NCBI GenBank assembly: GCA_039881145.1
Contig: JAYKKI010000032.1
Span: 11,585,501 to 11,649,500, forward strand
Origin: Druceiella hillmani
Taxonomy: Eukaryota > Arthropoda > Insecta > Lepidoptera > Hepialidae
Direction of reading: 5' to 3'
Length of the DNA: 64,000 nucleotides
Under the pieces are notes generated by a model, which worked only from the letters and a program-made list of their open reading frames with translations, was not told the DNA's origin and ran no database searches. The stretch's first letter is position 1. Each line of letters begins with the position of its first letter. Below, piece after piece: positions 22,380-35,420 of this stretch. The translations under genes were made by a program, and so were the position numbers.

Positions 22380-25200
22380 GTGTACATTTAAAAGAAAATT
22401 TAGGATTCATTCATTCGAATTTGGCAAAACTGAGTTGAAATTTTAAAGCAATATATAGAAAGAAAGGAAAATTTGCTAAATTTTGTTTCTAGCATTTCCG
22501 TGAAAATTGTTTGTTTCTATTATAACTAACTAATATAATAAGAGGATGACTGATATTTCATCCCATAATATTAGTCAGGTATATTATTTAAAAACAAGAA
22601 CACGCAAACGTACGCATACACAAACCGGACGACAGAAACTGATTTTTTTATATGTCCACTTCTTGTTCATGGCTTTGTTCACGGAGAATCAGTATTTTTC
22701 AAAATAAAAGTATTTTATATCAATTCACACAATTAACATTTTATAAAGATCAGCCGAACAATTGAACCGTGAAGTAAGAACACACAAATAAATATATAGA
22801 ACTAATTTTCAAATTTATTAAATTAGAAGGGTCTTAATATAAAAAAATAATAAAATATATACCTTTCATGATATTACAGAATAATTCGTAAAAAATCGGA
22901 AACTCCATTCAGATTTTATAAGCGTTTGAAAGCGCACATGCATGCCTACGTATGTGCATACATAAACACAGACTCCAATATGATTTATACTTATACACCA
23001 ACATTCTCTTCGAAAGCATCCTTCTTCAAACTTTTATTAACTCTCTCCTTTCCTCCACCACCCCCTGAAAGTTAACGCCATATTTTCCATCATTTTAATG
23101 AAAGTATAAACGATAAGATTCATCTAACGGATTGAGTCAATAGGGTATTAACCTGGCTTTAATCAAAAAGGCTAATTGAATGAATTGTTTTATTTCTGTA
23201 AACAAATTTAAATGTCGATAATAAAGCGTAGAGAATATAAATTCGAGAGGGAATAATTACGTTAGCTGTATCAGTTTATTGGTTACAGACAGAGTTAAAT
23301 GCTTCCATATAATGCGAGGTGCCATTAAATTTCATGGCAGTCGCGTTATAATTGCGATAACGTGTTTTATTCTTTCAAGTTGTTTTAATGAATATAATTT
23401 GAGTAAGAATTAATATATCATCTGTACTCGTATGTTCATAATAATTTTTATTTTAGCTATTATTACGATTTTTTTTATTGATGTGACTGAGTTTCTTCGT
23501 CAAAATTAATTTCAAGTTAATTTAAACTGATTGGGTTTCTTGGTTTATATTGATATAATGTAAAAAAACATGCTGCTAATAATACTGAAATTTTGAAGTA
23601 ATCAAAGTAATAAAAGTTTAGAAATATTCAAAGCTAATGTGTATGCACAGTAGGTATGATTAATGTAAAATAATTAGTTCAAAACAATATTTTTAAAAAT
23701 ACAATGGACATTGCATTTTATTAATAAAAATGAACTGTAGTGTCGAAAAGTATTTTATTATTAATAATTTTTAAAAACATTTCTAATAAAAGTTATTACA
23801 TTTACTAATTAGAAAATGACGGCAAATTTTACAAAAATTATAAAAATATATACATTAAAAATTTATATATTTTTATTCTCCTCTCCTCTTTTTGTTAGTA
23901 AAAAAGCTAATTTTCCTTTTTTATAAAAGAATTCAATGAAAAGTGGAATAATAATTTCATTACTTTCATATAATACAGTAAATTTTACATACCGAAAAAT
24001 ACTATAACATTCTAGGTGGAACAGTAAGAATTAAAAAATATTTTTTTTTATTCCCTTAGCTTATTAATAATTTGTTCATAAAGAAAATGTAACATTTTAT
24101 CACTTTTAATCACCTCTTCTTATAAATATTTATTTAAGCATATAGAGGTTAAAATTTATACGATAGAATTAAGAATTTTGATCAACACAAATATTTTTTC
24201 AATTGTCGTTTCAATACTTTGTCTATTCGGTTTCTTTTATCAGTGGTCATACGTATTTCAGCTCATATGCACAGTATGAAGAAATGTTATTACAAAGAGA
24301 ACGTAGCCCCTTAAGTATTTTGGGTTTTACTATACAAAGATTTTGTCGTCAAGGTTCATATTCCAATTTCTCAGCTTTCCTAAACCGTGGGACTTGAGGA
24401 ACTACTGTTTCTGAATAGTATTGTGGGTCTTCAGCAGAGATATCATTGGATTCTGGGTTCCAACTCCCCAGCTTTGACGCTAAGGCTGCTGGTTCCTCAA
24501 ATCATGAAGTTTGCGAATCTGTTGAAAATATATATAACTCGTGTATAAAATAATACAACTTTTACGTTTGAACTCAGCCAGTTTTTTTTTTGTATTTTGC
24601 AGGTTTGATCTCAATTCTAAATGGCTTTTAAAGGATCAAATTTCAGACACTAATTAGAAGAGGGAGGAGGTTATTGAAAATATCTTGAAAATAGTGCAAA
24701 GCGGCAGCCTTTTTTCGAAACTTACATTATTTTTCTTATTCCGTAACGTGAAATTCTTATAATTAATTATGTTTTATTTTATAACTACGTTTTAATTTTA
24801 AAAACTTCACTACAAATAGAATTTTATTGCGTTAAATAAATTTATTGGATGCCAAATTCTATAATAGTTGTACAAACGAAACGAAATAAGAATAATTTCA
24901 TAGAGCATGGTGACCCTAACATGAAATTGACAAAATGTAACAAGTATGCTTTCACATTTTATGATTATAATAGACAGAAATAAATTAACATCTTTACATC
25001 AGAAAAATGAACAGAAAATAAGATCTTCAAAAACGTATTGTAGTTGAACTCATGCAAATAAGCTGACTTTTTTGATGGATTATACCAGTCTAATATGAGA
25101 CAGTAATATTCTACAGTTTTCCAAAGCAAAATTTGTGTCTACTGTAATGTATAAACATAATAATATCTCTGTTTGCATATTATATATCTATGGATCCGTT
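22380..25200. other. AT-rich non-coding stretch with one inverted-duplicate block
   Basis: No gene is seen. It includes the block at 23125-23345 described separately. 24340-24520 holds two tRNA-B-box-like words and a loose inverted pair (ACTTGAGGAACTA / GGTTCCTCAAAT). Confidence 0.5.
23125..23345 (+). repeat. Diverged block, inverted partner at 30045-30240
   Basis: GTCAATAGGGTATTAA at about 23136 matches the complement of 30206-30222. Collinear matches follow: ATCAAAAAG, AATTTAAATGT, GAATTCGAGA-type, ACAGAGGTATATGCCTTC-type and ATGCGAGGTG-type words in the same order on the opposite strand. The GTAATA and TATAAATTCGAGA words in between are also preserved. The block may be a duplicated regulatory sequence or a repeat. 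Confidence 0.75.
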
Positions 25201-25430
25201 TTGACAATAGCACTATTGAATATACCGCCGACCGTTCTGCGGTGGATCGGTTAACTTTGACAACATCCAAAGCAAGTAAAATCAACACCAGAAAATGATT
25301 AAATGGAATTCTAAACTCAAAGATTCAAATGCATAATTACTTAGATTAAATTTGACAAATGGTATTCTCGTACAACTAAAGTTCTCTTTTATACAAAAAA
25401 ACAGTGAGCCGTCACGGGACGCCTGGCAGA

Positions 25431-25788
25431 TGTGAAACATCGTGTTCGTACAAGTAATACGCATAAAAGACAGGATTATTACAGGAACTAAATATAGCAT
25501 AATGAAAAAATAAAGTATGACGAATTTCTTACAGAAAATGGTGACTTTATTTAATAAACATTTATTTACAATTAATACAAAAATAATAAAGCACATGTTA
25601 TGTGTACCGTAGTAAACAACAGCGTCGAACTGAGTGAGGAGGGGGTCGCGTAGTCGGTTGCGCATGGCGACACGTCGCCATACCGTACACTCTACTACAT
25701 ATAGACTATATATATACCTTAGTATAGTGTGGCGACCCGTCGCCACGCCAACGATCTGGTTTATTCCTGCGCCTATAGATGTTTCACA
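25431..25788. mobile_element. Solo-LTR-like or TIR-flanked insertion, 358 bp
   Basis: The interval begins TGTGAAACATC and ends GATGTTTCACA, an exact 11-bp inverted terminal pair with TG/CA ends (13 bp if GA/TC are counted). It is less AT-rich than its surroundings. It holds two GGCGAC....GTCGCC hairpins near 25665-25682 and 25729-25747, a TATATATA run, and AATAAA signals on both strands, so either orientation is possible. It sits exactly where duplicated copy B differs from copy A, which supports insertion. No target-site duplication is evident, and no internal retroviral-like coding sequence is adjacent. The 154-residue reverse frame at 25282-25746 spans the element edge and is not a conserved protein that I recognise. 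Confidence 0.5.
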
Positions 25789-25837
25789 TCAAAAATAATA
25801 TTTACAGGCTCGAAAATAGTTCGAATATAGAATAATG

Positions 25838-25925
25838 ATTATGAATATAGAATAATGTATCTATAATATTACGAAAGGATAATTATGAATATAGAATAAT
25901 GTATCTATAATATTATGAAAGGGTA
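25838..25925. repeat. Two 44-bp tandem units
   Basis: ATTATGAATATAGAATAATG-initiated units occupy 25838-25881 and 25882-25925 with two or three differences. A partial unit precedes them at 25824. Confidence 0.9.
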
Positions 25926-26940
25926 AAGGTCTATAAGGTGGGTTTCTTGCTTCATGCAGTTTCATGTTTTCCTAATTATTTTTAAATCAGAACTCTCACA
26001 ATTGAAAAACATATACGCACTGAAGCTGAATAAATTTATACATCATTGAAAACGGAAAGTTTTCTACTGTATTGAAGCGTGGAAAACTAATGAAACACGA
26101 CTCCTACCCGCTTGTTTTAGTTTATATGCAAAATGTTAAGCAATTATTTTTCTTATTAAAAAAGATGTTTTCAGTAACATATGTAAGAACTAAACATTGC
26201 ACTTTTCAAGTTATCCATTTTGAATACTACGATATGGATATGACGCCAAAAACTGACCACTTAATTTAGATTGCATTTTTACTATAAACGGTGTTGTTAA
26301 ACATCTTGTTTTTACTACATATCATGCAGTTTGATGTCTTTTACAAAATACATGAAGAAAAAAATGTTTAGACGTTACGCTCGTGTAGAATAATTAACTA
26401 TTAGATTTACGATTCAACGTTAAAAACCTCAACCTCAAAATAATCGATTGGTTTAAAGAAATAAAAATACATGTAGACACAATCAAAACAATTCTAAAAT
26501 ACAAATTTTAAATTATGTAAAATAAAAAGGTCCATAAATAAAGAGGGGTATCTATCTGAATTTGTCAAGTATTATTTAATTGTGTTCCCCCATGAATTAA
26601 TTTCCAGTTAATAGCATACGTACTGAAGAGTTGTTCTAGAAAAAGTTTGTTTTAAAAAGCTATCTAGTGATTGCTAGCAATAATCATTTAGGCTTGCTGC
26701 AATGTGTAAATTCGATGCTTCTCTAAAAGTAAATCGTAAACACTATCGCACTTCCGCTATTGTGGTTAAAGGCTGTGTGCTTATTTGGTTCAGTATCAAG
26801 GTGTTCCATAAGCTAATTTCTATTTTACCTGATCACCAAGTTTATCAAGAATATCTTATATTCCACAAGTGACGCATGATCCCATTAAATTTTAATTTTA
26901 CGTTTTTAATATGAACGTCAATTATGAACATAAAAACCTG

Positions 26941-27011
26941 CACAAACACATATATACGCATACACACACACACACATACACACACATACACACACATACA
27001 TACACACACAC
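26941..27011. repeat. (CA)n/(TACA)n microsatellite
   Basis: An uninterrupted CACACATA-type run. The reverse frame rich in Cys-Val-Tyr that crosses it is an artefact of the repeat. Confidence 0.95.
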
Positions 27012-27995
27012 TATTTCCCAATAGTAACAATGAGTAAACATTGTTACAGCCATAAAAGGGTAGCTCTCTGATTCTCTTACTACATTTTACACATCATTTA
27101 TTTCAAATCAGTATCAACCTTTACTCCTGACCTATATTTACATTTGTCAAAATTAAAAAAAATGTTTCTTTCTTCTTAATATCGATATAATTATTTTAAA
27201 CTCGATAAGATATTTAACAAGGGACAACGCACTACTTAGACAATTATTCGCACAGTGGATATCGAAAATATGGAAAATTATTAATTTGTGTTCAAATAAT
27301 AAGCTTATCTTTAATTATTTTCAGAATATTTTATACTGTCATAAAGCAGCCGTTATTTTCTGAGCTTATTATTTAATTTAATTTTTATTTTTTTGTAACC
27401 TAGCAACCTAATTATATGCAGGATACTGATATTCACTGCATGAAATTATCTAAATGACGTACTTAACTACTAAGTAAACAATTAACATTAATAATCACTT
27501 GCTTCGACATATCTCTCTGTACATATTTATTTATGTAAACGAAACATATTTGTACAACAGCAATATTAGACTTTTTAAATGACTTACGTAACAACTGATG
27601 AAAAAGTTCGAGGAATTCAGCTTAAACTGCAAGTATTTCACAGGTAGTAACTTGTGTAACTCCAGTTTCCAGGATTATTGCGCGTATGTGTACCTTCTTC
27701 TACTAAATACATGGACGGATTTAAACAAAATTTGGCAAGAAAATAATTGACAATCTAAAAAGAATGGTACATGCTGAATGTACATTTACGTGTACCTTGA
27801 TACACTACCGTATTTATTTTTTTTGTATGAATGTGAAAAACGAAAGAGTTTCCGAGATAACATGATAATTTGCCAAGTGTTAACTTAAAGTTTTTTTCAT
27901 AACTTCCATTAAAATTGTGCTTTCTCATGTTATTCGGACTAAGAAAACATAAAAAAAATTAGTTTTTTTTTAAATTCCAGATAATAAATTTACCC

Positions 27996-27998
<3 letters not shown>

Positions 27999-28068
<70 letters not shown>

Positions 28069-28072
28069 TATG
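27999..28072. repeat. (TA)n microsatellite
   Basis: About 37 TA dinucleotides with one TG interruption near 28049-28051. Self-complementary, and likely polymorphic in length. Confidence 0.97.
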
Positions 28073-28668
28073 TGAAACAAACTCACAAACTTCCCTCTTT
28101 ATATTATATTAGAATATCGGCTAATATATGTTGGCTAATTGGTACAACAAGAATTTTTCTCTGGTTTCGCTGAAAAATATATTTATCAATTAACACACAT
28201 ACAGTAATCCATATAAAAAACAATCATTACCTTTATTACCGAGAAATAATTTGTTTTCAGTCATAAAACACAGAACATTTTCTCAACCGTAATTACATTT
28301 AAATGTAACATTATCATAAAGTAGATCTCCATGATAAATCTGAAAAAAGAAATTATAGTATAATCGATTTTCCTTCTATGAAATGATACTTGTATCGCTC
28401 TCTATTGAAGGCCGAATACGGTATTAAGTGCATCGCGTCGCGTCGTATATTGTTTTAATAAAGCTTAGCGACACTTGGTGTGCGTAAACTAGGATTCTCC
28501 TAACCCTTGCAGTAACATTGAAATAGTTTATTTCAAGAACGAAATAAAATAAACAAATATTATTTGTCACGAACGTCTTAATTTGTACTCAGTACAACAT
28601 TATGGCCGGGTTGTTATACCGATTTAGCAACAACCCATATATGTACGAAAACTGTGCGAAAAGTTTTT

Positions 28669-28918
28669 TAATATATTTGGCGTTAATTTTGTAAAAATTC
28701 ATTATTCACAATTAAATAAAACTACGTAATATAGTATTATTTCTATTTTCTTTAAGTTCTTTACGACGATCTAGGTTTCGTTATATGACAATATCTTCAA
28801 GTGGGCTATTAGCAAAGATCTTTGCTGATGAAGATGAAGATGTTGTAATACAACGAAACCTAGTTCGTGATAAAGAACATAAAGAAAGAATACTATATCA
28901 CGTAGTTTCATTTAAATG
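28669..28918 (-). mobile_element. Palindromic hairpin element, copy 5 (reverse orientation)
   Basis: The asymmetric tail is on the left here (AATATATTTGGCGTTAATTT), followed by arm, centre (AGCAAAGATCTTTGCTGATG) and opposite arm (CAACGAAACCTAGTTCGTGA, CACGTAGTTTCATTTAAATG). A small deletion of the AGTAGAAATA segment in the right arm and several substitutions mark it as older than copy 3. Target-site duplications are not convincing. The 67-residue forward frame here is translated palindrome. Confidence 0.88.
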
Positions 28919-28924
28919 TCAGAA

Positions 28925-31900
28925 GTTATTACAATTTTTAATCTCATTGCTACAAAATTTAGTTTTACAATTATCCACTCGATGTTAGGATATAGTTCAC
29001 TTAAAAAAATATTTGTAAATCGTAATTAATTACGTCCACATATTCGTGACTGCAGCATTACCTTTATTAAAATTATTTATCGATCTACACTTTTATTTTT
29101 CAGACTGAAACGTATGTCTAGAAATATGTAACATAGTACATTTTCACGGAGACCGGGCAGAAAATTTTAAATGAATATATGATTTCAAACAATCGTTAAA
29201 TTGTAATATTTACATGACTTATAATAATTAATTGACAAATTCACAGTCATAGAAGCAATGACCATGCTTCAATTAAAATAACTGAAGTATTCTTTGTTAA
29301 ATACGTACAATATTTACTCGTATACATATATTCTAAAATAAATTTCAAAACAGCAGATTTGAAACTCAAAATTGAATAAGAATTAAAAAGGGGACTAGAA
29401 AAAATGTTTACCTACTGTAGTTAAATTTTCTAATACTGTCGTGTAAATTTAGACTCCTAGACTCCAATCATTATATTCGACAACTAAATAATATATAATA
29501 AATCCTTTATAAAAGGTTGGTCAAAAACGGAAAAATAATACGTTTTCGTTATAAACCACAAAATTTGTTAATTAGCTGTATAAATAGAAAAAAATAAAAC
29601 TTGCTCCTTTTACAAATAAAACGGGGGAACAGGATAAAAAGAGTAAATAAAAACATATAAACAAAACATTGCTAGCTTTTCCTTTTCAATAAATTTCAAT
29701 AGTACAATGTCATATCAATTATTAAATCTTTTCCTGTTTTAACAGTGTTTCTTTTAAAATTATTTATTTTATATTAATCATATCGTCTATTGCATATAAA
29801 TTAACTTTATTTTGCATATTTCTAAACTTTTAATATTTTGAACTTCAGTTTTATTGCACTATTCTGTTTTTAAATCGATTCAGATACACAAAAAATTCAA
29901 TCAATTTTAAAGGAACTCGAAATTAAACATATAAGAATCAGTTACGTAGTTATATAACACCTAGAAATAATTTTATTCATAAGAACTCGAGTACACTAAT
30001 TTATTCGTTATAAGAAAAAAGAAATTATTGAATTTTCACTTCGCATTACGTGAAGGCATATACCTCTGTCTATAATTAATGCACGAATAGAATAAACACC
30101 CTAATCCCTTCTCGAATTCATATCCTCGCCGTACTATTACCTACATTTAAATTCATTTACGAAAACAAAATAATTTGTTCACTTCAACTTTTTGATCCAC
30201 AAATAGCTTAATACCCTATTGACCCAACCCGTTTCAAGGTTATTGTTGGCTTAAATGTACTTGAGACGTGCTTGAGACCGCGTTGAGTACTCACAATAAC
30301 ATAGAGAACACGTCGTTACTAGAAATACTCTCTATGTAGTTAATTAAAATGCGTAAGTTAAACTTATATAATTAAAGTTAAAATGAGTAAGTTAAATCTA
30401 TATAACGTGTAAGTTAAACCTATATAAATTTAGACATTTTTAAGGCTGCAAAAATATTTAAATCATTTCTACATAAAAGTTATTAGATATATGTTTAGAC
30501 TTGATATCGTACCTATTGTAATATTTAGGCACAAATAAATGTACCCACATAGTTAATAAGTAATGGCCTAATAGAAAATATTTATTCAGTCAGTCTCGTA
30601 TTGGAATATTTATTAATATTTTGGGGACTACATTTAACACCCTCCGTTATCGATTCATAACTCAATTGCTCTCAGAATTGTTCACAAACGTGCAATCAAC
30701 ATAAATAAAAATTTAATAAAAGTATTCAAAAATATGTTGTCATATTCCTTAATGGTCGCTTTTTCTGAGAAACACTTAGAATGTTTTTTTTTTAAATTTC
30801 CATGATGTTACGATTGAAAATTTAATGGATTTTTCGAAATAGGATTTATATATAAGATTTGAATGCGAAGCGCTTTGATATGGATTAAACTATTTAAAAT
30901 AGTTTGATATGGACAAGGCTATGAAGGAGACATCTATTTTTGTATGACCATATATCTTTGTTTGTGATTTATATTATTGTACGTAAAATTATAATTTTTA
31001 ATGATTTGTCAAGCTGGTTAAAAAGTTATTGAAATTTTTCTAGCTTAATCAGAATAACCTGGTAATTAGACATACAGTTCCAAATTTTCAAGTCAAATTC
31101 ATAATTTGCGAGTGTTAATATATTGTTTTAATTTTCATAAAAACGTAAAATCTAAATAAATAACAAACGCGAATTCAGAGATCGTCTCTGACATGATTAT
31201 AAATGAAAATATTGAATTTTAAAAAATACTAAATTTCATTTAGTTGCTTAAAACTATAAATCATTTTCAAAGAATTTAATCTTAATACTTGAAAACAGGC
31301 TGAAAAACACCTATGAATATTGACTTTCGACATTACGTGATAAAATTTTCGCGGTTGGTCATCAATAGGTGGTCGATTTGCATTGATTTGTATTATGCGT
31401 TAAAGGAGTATATAATACAATTTACAATTTTATACCTAATGCGCGATGTAGAAAATCTAAAATCATCGGCCCTATAATAATTTCCGAATATGGAAAAAAA
31501 TAATATGCCCTGATCTGAAATAATTTAGACATATTCATTTAGAATTTTTCCTCACTTCACTTTATATGTAACCTCTTTTTTTATTCTTCTTTAACTTTCA
31601 ATACAATTAAGTTGCCAGTTTCCGTGAATATTATCTTCAATGATTGTTTTTTTCTGGAATACTTGTTTTCTTCTATTTAAACTTATATAGAAGTATTTTT
31701 TCGACCTTCATTATTAAAATCGTTCCCTCATATTCGTTAACTTGTGCATTATATATATTTTCGTATTTTTATCTCCTAAACCCTGCAATCGACTAACGAA
31801 TCAATGCCAATTCTAATATACATATTATCGTACACCAAAGTAACGAGCAGGCAATTACATACATGCGGCTGCACGCGGAAAGTTAATAACACCGAAAATC

Positions 31901-32340
31901 TAATGAAATATCGGCTACCTAATCACACTTAAACGTCTGAACAAATTGACGAAACCTCATGTAGATTTATGTAGTGAAGTATTGCAACACATATGTTATA
32001 TTTTAATTCGAGAAATAGCATAATTTCTGTGTGATAAATAAACTCAATTTTTTTCCCCAATAACAAGAAGTTGTACAAAAATTGTCATGATAGTATACAG
32101 CGTTTATTAAGTTGACAAAACATTTAACAAGAGGGAGACATCCAATAGTCTCATTACAGAAAATATAAGTAGGAAAAAATGCAAGTAAAAACCCATACCT
32201 TGATAAATAAATCTAATTCATTAGCCAAAGAAGGAAAACGCCATTTACGAATATAACTTCCATAAAATTATACTACCGAACAATAAACTATACGCAACAT
32301 TAATATTATCGTAAAAATATATAATAAAAATCGATTTAAA
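28925..32340. other. Long AT-rich non-coding stretch
   Basis: No gene is seen. It holds the inverted-duplicate block at 30045-30240. 31780-31960 is a more balanced, apparently single-copy patch. Confidence 0.5.
30045..30240 (-). repeat. Diverged block, inverted partner of 23125-23345
   Basis: TTAATACCCTATTGACCCAA at 30210-30229 and the order of flanking words match the reverse complement of the 23.1 kb block over about 200 bp, at clearly reduced identity. The similarity fades beyond TTCACTTCGCATTACGTGAA at about 30038. Confidence 0.75.
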
Positions 32341-32344
32341 TACA

Positions 32345-32720
32345 GCACTGATATTCGAAGAAAATACATTCCTGAAGAAAGCACAGAAACACTTGAAGGA
32401 GAAAAATTAAAAACTTGGTTCAAAAAATTCAAAGCACAGATTTCGTGTTAATGGATTTTAAAGGAATTTCGCAAACAATTTCGGTGAAACTTCAAAGCTC
32501 GTTTCCGTTTATTCGATGTTTGTTTTACCGCAGACAATTCAATGAAAGCGTTTTATTAATTTCACAATTGATGGGACCGGCTACTTTGACAAATTCTAAA
32601 GGAAATGAGGTCTAGAAACGTCAGAGGACAATTGAATTTAAATTCACAAAGGAATAATTATATTCAAAGTGACGTATTTATTAATTATATAATTTATAAT
32701 TAATTTAAATAAATTTTATA
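32345..32720 (+). repeat. Diverged duplicated segment, copy A (partner 37745-38110)
   Basis: The shared order is ATACATTCCT(G/C)A, CGTTTCCGTTT, TTCACAATTGATGGGACCGG, TACTTTGACAAAT, GACAATTGAATTTAAA and ATTCAAAG..ACG(A/T)ATTTATTAA. TGGGACCGG is at 32572-32580 here and 37971-37979 in the partner. The 66-residue forward frame at 32415-32615 is not preserved in the partner, so it is not a duplicated gene. Confidence 0.78.
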
Positions 32721-33439
32721 ACGCATATAGCTAGTCTGCAGATATAAATATTTAAATAGTACGATTTTCCAATTTCTCATTGATACCAATTTTCAGTGCG
32801 TACCGATTTAAAAAATCGGTCAACAAATTTTTTATAAAAATAATTTAGAATTTCTTTCAATTTCACTTCATTTTTTTAGAAAAAGTCTTTCTTTTTAAAA
32901 TAACTAAAGAAATTGATGTAAAATTTAGTACATTTTTGCTTTAATAAAAATAGTGAAATACCTGTTTGAAAAAATATTAGTATTCGTGTACAAAATAGCT
33001 ATAATGAACAAAGCTATAAAATATTCCTAATATATTTATAAATGACTTCTTTACAAATGTTATAATAAATATAATTACATTTGTTTAAAATGATGATTAT
33101 TAGACAGTTCTGAAGTAATCCTTAGTTAATAATATTTAATCCTTAGAGCCAGTTGAACTTCATTTCGATAGCACCGAAAGCAGACATGGAAATGTCCATA
33201 TAGTGCTAGATTCAGGGGTTATAAGAATAAAAATTTACATTCTTATACAACGAAAATGAAAAACTAATAAAAAATTAATTACTTAAATCGTCAATCAGAC
33301 AAATGAGAAGTTTTTATTTGTTATGAAAATTTTGTTGTTGTTTTTGATAATAGTCGTAAATACAATTCCTGCCAAATTCTTTAAAGCGGCAAGACGAAAC
33401 AAAGTACACATTATGTCCTGTTATGTCTTACATATATAT

Positions 33440-33640
33440 AAGTGTAACATGTTAATGCTACGTCTGCATTGTATACTGGTTTTAGTTACAGGCTTACGGC
33501 TTTTGATAGCACGACACAAAGGATATCCCAGAGTCAATTCCCGGTCGCTCTTCTAGTTAGCTGGCTTTGTGCTGTGAATGCAAGAGATAGCTCTCATGAC
33601 GTTACTCTGCTTTATGTGTATGTGTAAATTTAAAAAAAAT
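33440..33640 (+). mobile_element. Possible tRNA-derived SINE remnant
   Basis: GAGTCAATTCCCGG at 33531-33544 resembles a decayed RNA polymerase III B box followed by the CCGG typical of tRNA-derived repeats. The segment is less AT-rich than its neighbours and ends in an A-rich run near 33630. Its CTAGTT.GCTG word after the B box resembles the same position of the repeat at 63340-63571. The A box is not clear. Confidence 0.35.
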
Positions 33641-34855
33641 AGTCGTTACACGCGCAGATTCAACACTGCTGTCAAAAAAGTCACATAAAAATCAAAAAGA
33701 GCGAAAAAACACATTTTGACCACGAAAAATTATCTGTCAGTTAACATTTAATTTTCAGAAAATGGCTATGGCCTAAACATTAAGAATGCAATCTAGATTT
33801 ATAATTTTTAATAATATTTATAAAAAGTTAACTTCGTTAGATTTTTATTGTTATTTTTATTTGTTATAATTTTTTTTTTATTTAATAAAAATATATACGT
33901 GTGTGATAAATAGATAGCTTTTTTGTTTTGTATTATAGATATAAATTGCATTTTATTCGTACCTTTTTTTCTTAGCGTCACTTGCTGAATTATTTGTTTT
34001 ATTTTGTATTTGTTTTCTAAAATTAAATGAAAATATTGGCGTCATAAAGGCAAAAGTAAACTTATTCAATTTATTCTTAAAATGAATTTGGAGCAAAAAA
34101 TTAACTATGTTAAATATAAATTAACTATGTTTATATCATGAAAATATTCCTGATTATTTTTTGTATTAATATGAGATATTTTATAATACATTGATGCCTT
34201 TTCTAGATTTTATATATTTGTTAAATATATTAAATTCTGTGTCGTAAATTATACTACATCTTGTTGGGGGATGAAATTACCAATAACAAAATACATGTAA
34301 CACGCGTAAATCCAATTAAGACACTAAGCACCTCAGAAGACTACTTCCAAACCCTAAAAGTATCATATATATGTACACTATGTATACCAGGTCAAAATTA
34401 TAAAATAACAAAAAATAAGATTAACTAATTAAACAATTTTTCCTACTAATGATGAGCTTCCGCCTTTCTTGTTAAATCAAAACGAAAGCTTCTGCAGTGA
34501 AAATGAAATTAATAAATTTTCCTCGACAACTTTTGACGTCCGTAACATGTATGTTGTCCAATAAGAGCGACGTACACTCCCGAATATCTTACAGAGCTTA
34601 AAGCATGGATGTGACCGTTCGGGTAAATGGAATGTTATCACAGTTGTGGGTGAAAAAGATAGGAAAAGCCATGACGAATATTTCTATGCGGCAAAATTTT
34701 TAGAATACCTCGAATTCGATTAGAATGAATCGAAGTTTGAAACTTAAATAAAATCTTTAAAAAAAATATAAAGTTTTAATGTGAAACTAAATTATTTTTA
34801 TAAATTCCTATTAATCGTAAATAATAATACATGAATTACAAATATGTGTATTTAA

Positions 34856-34901
34856 ATACATTTCTACAAGAAATTTAAATTAATTTCTTGTACAAATGTA
34901 T
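34856..34901. ncRNA. Short hairpin, 19-bp stem
   Basis: 34856-34874 pairs with 34883-34901 with one mismatch and an 8-nt loop. The AT-rich stem may be chance, a tiny inverted repeat, or a small-RNA precursor. Function is not claimed. Confidence 0.25.
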
Positions 34902-35249
34902 GTTTATGTGTTAAAACGTTTAATGAAAAATTGTAAAATAAATCATAATTGAACATTTTATAAAAGTTAAATAATCATATTTAGCTTTATGGTTTAATAT
35001 TTTACTTACACGTATTTATCTTACGACGTATTTATCGTTTTAATATTTTACTTACAATATATATGTTTATAATAATATAAAGAGAAAAATCTTGTTCTTC
35101 TCGATGCAAAAAAAAACAAAGAGTTCACAAAATTTCCCTTAAAAATCATTTTAAATGAATGAAACATATCGAAGAAATGAGTTTGTTTAGTATGAACCTA
35201 TCTTAATCTAAATATATATTAATCAATTTCATTTCAAGTGAAATTAGTT

Positions 35250-35420
35250 TATATATTGACTAGCTTTTTCTGCGTCTATGTCCGCGTGGACATTTAACTT
35301 ACAAACTGATTTCGATTTCGCGAGTTAACTTACATTTAACGCCATCTATTAGAGCCTATCGGAAACGACATTAAAACATCAATACACTGATATTTTTAAT
35401 GTTAGTTCGATATTTTTCGA
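35250..35420 (+). repeat. Interspersed repeat fragment (GCCATCTATTAG family)
   Basis: GACTAGCTTTTTCTGCGTC...TCCGCGTGGAC followed by ACGCCATCTATTAG is a word order I recall from interspersed repeats in many arthropod genomes. A related GCCATCTATTG word occurs at about 49560, and TAGATGGCGTTAAA at about 55488. The transposon class is not certain. Confidence 0.5.

Larger units (their letters stand above)
25208..26740 (+). repeat. Diverged duplicated segment, copy B (partner at 21322-22370)
   Basis: Collinear with copy A, but interrupted at about 25380-25795 by an insertion that contains the LTR-like or TIR-like element at 25431-25788. Its outer edges are not sharp. Confidence 0.7.
26750..28660. 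other. AT-rich non-coding stretch with microsatellites
   Basis: No gene is seen. 28395-28495 is the partner of the 16990-17100 patch. Microsatellites are listed separately. Confidence 0.5.

Noticed and set aside
25282..25746. 154-residue reverse-strand open frame
   Set aside because: It starts inside the GC-rich LTR-like insertion and runs into AT-rich flank, has no domain I recognise, and its hydrophobic stretches follow from T-rich codons.
26845..27030. Cys-Val-rich reverse open frame
   Set aside because: Translation of the (CA)n/(TACA)n microsatellite.
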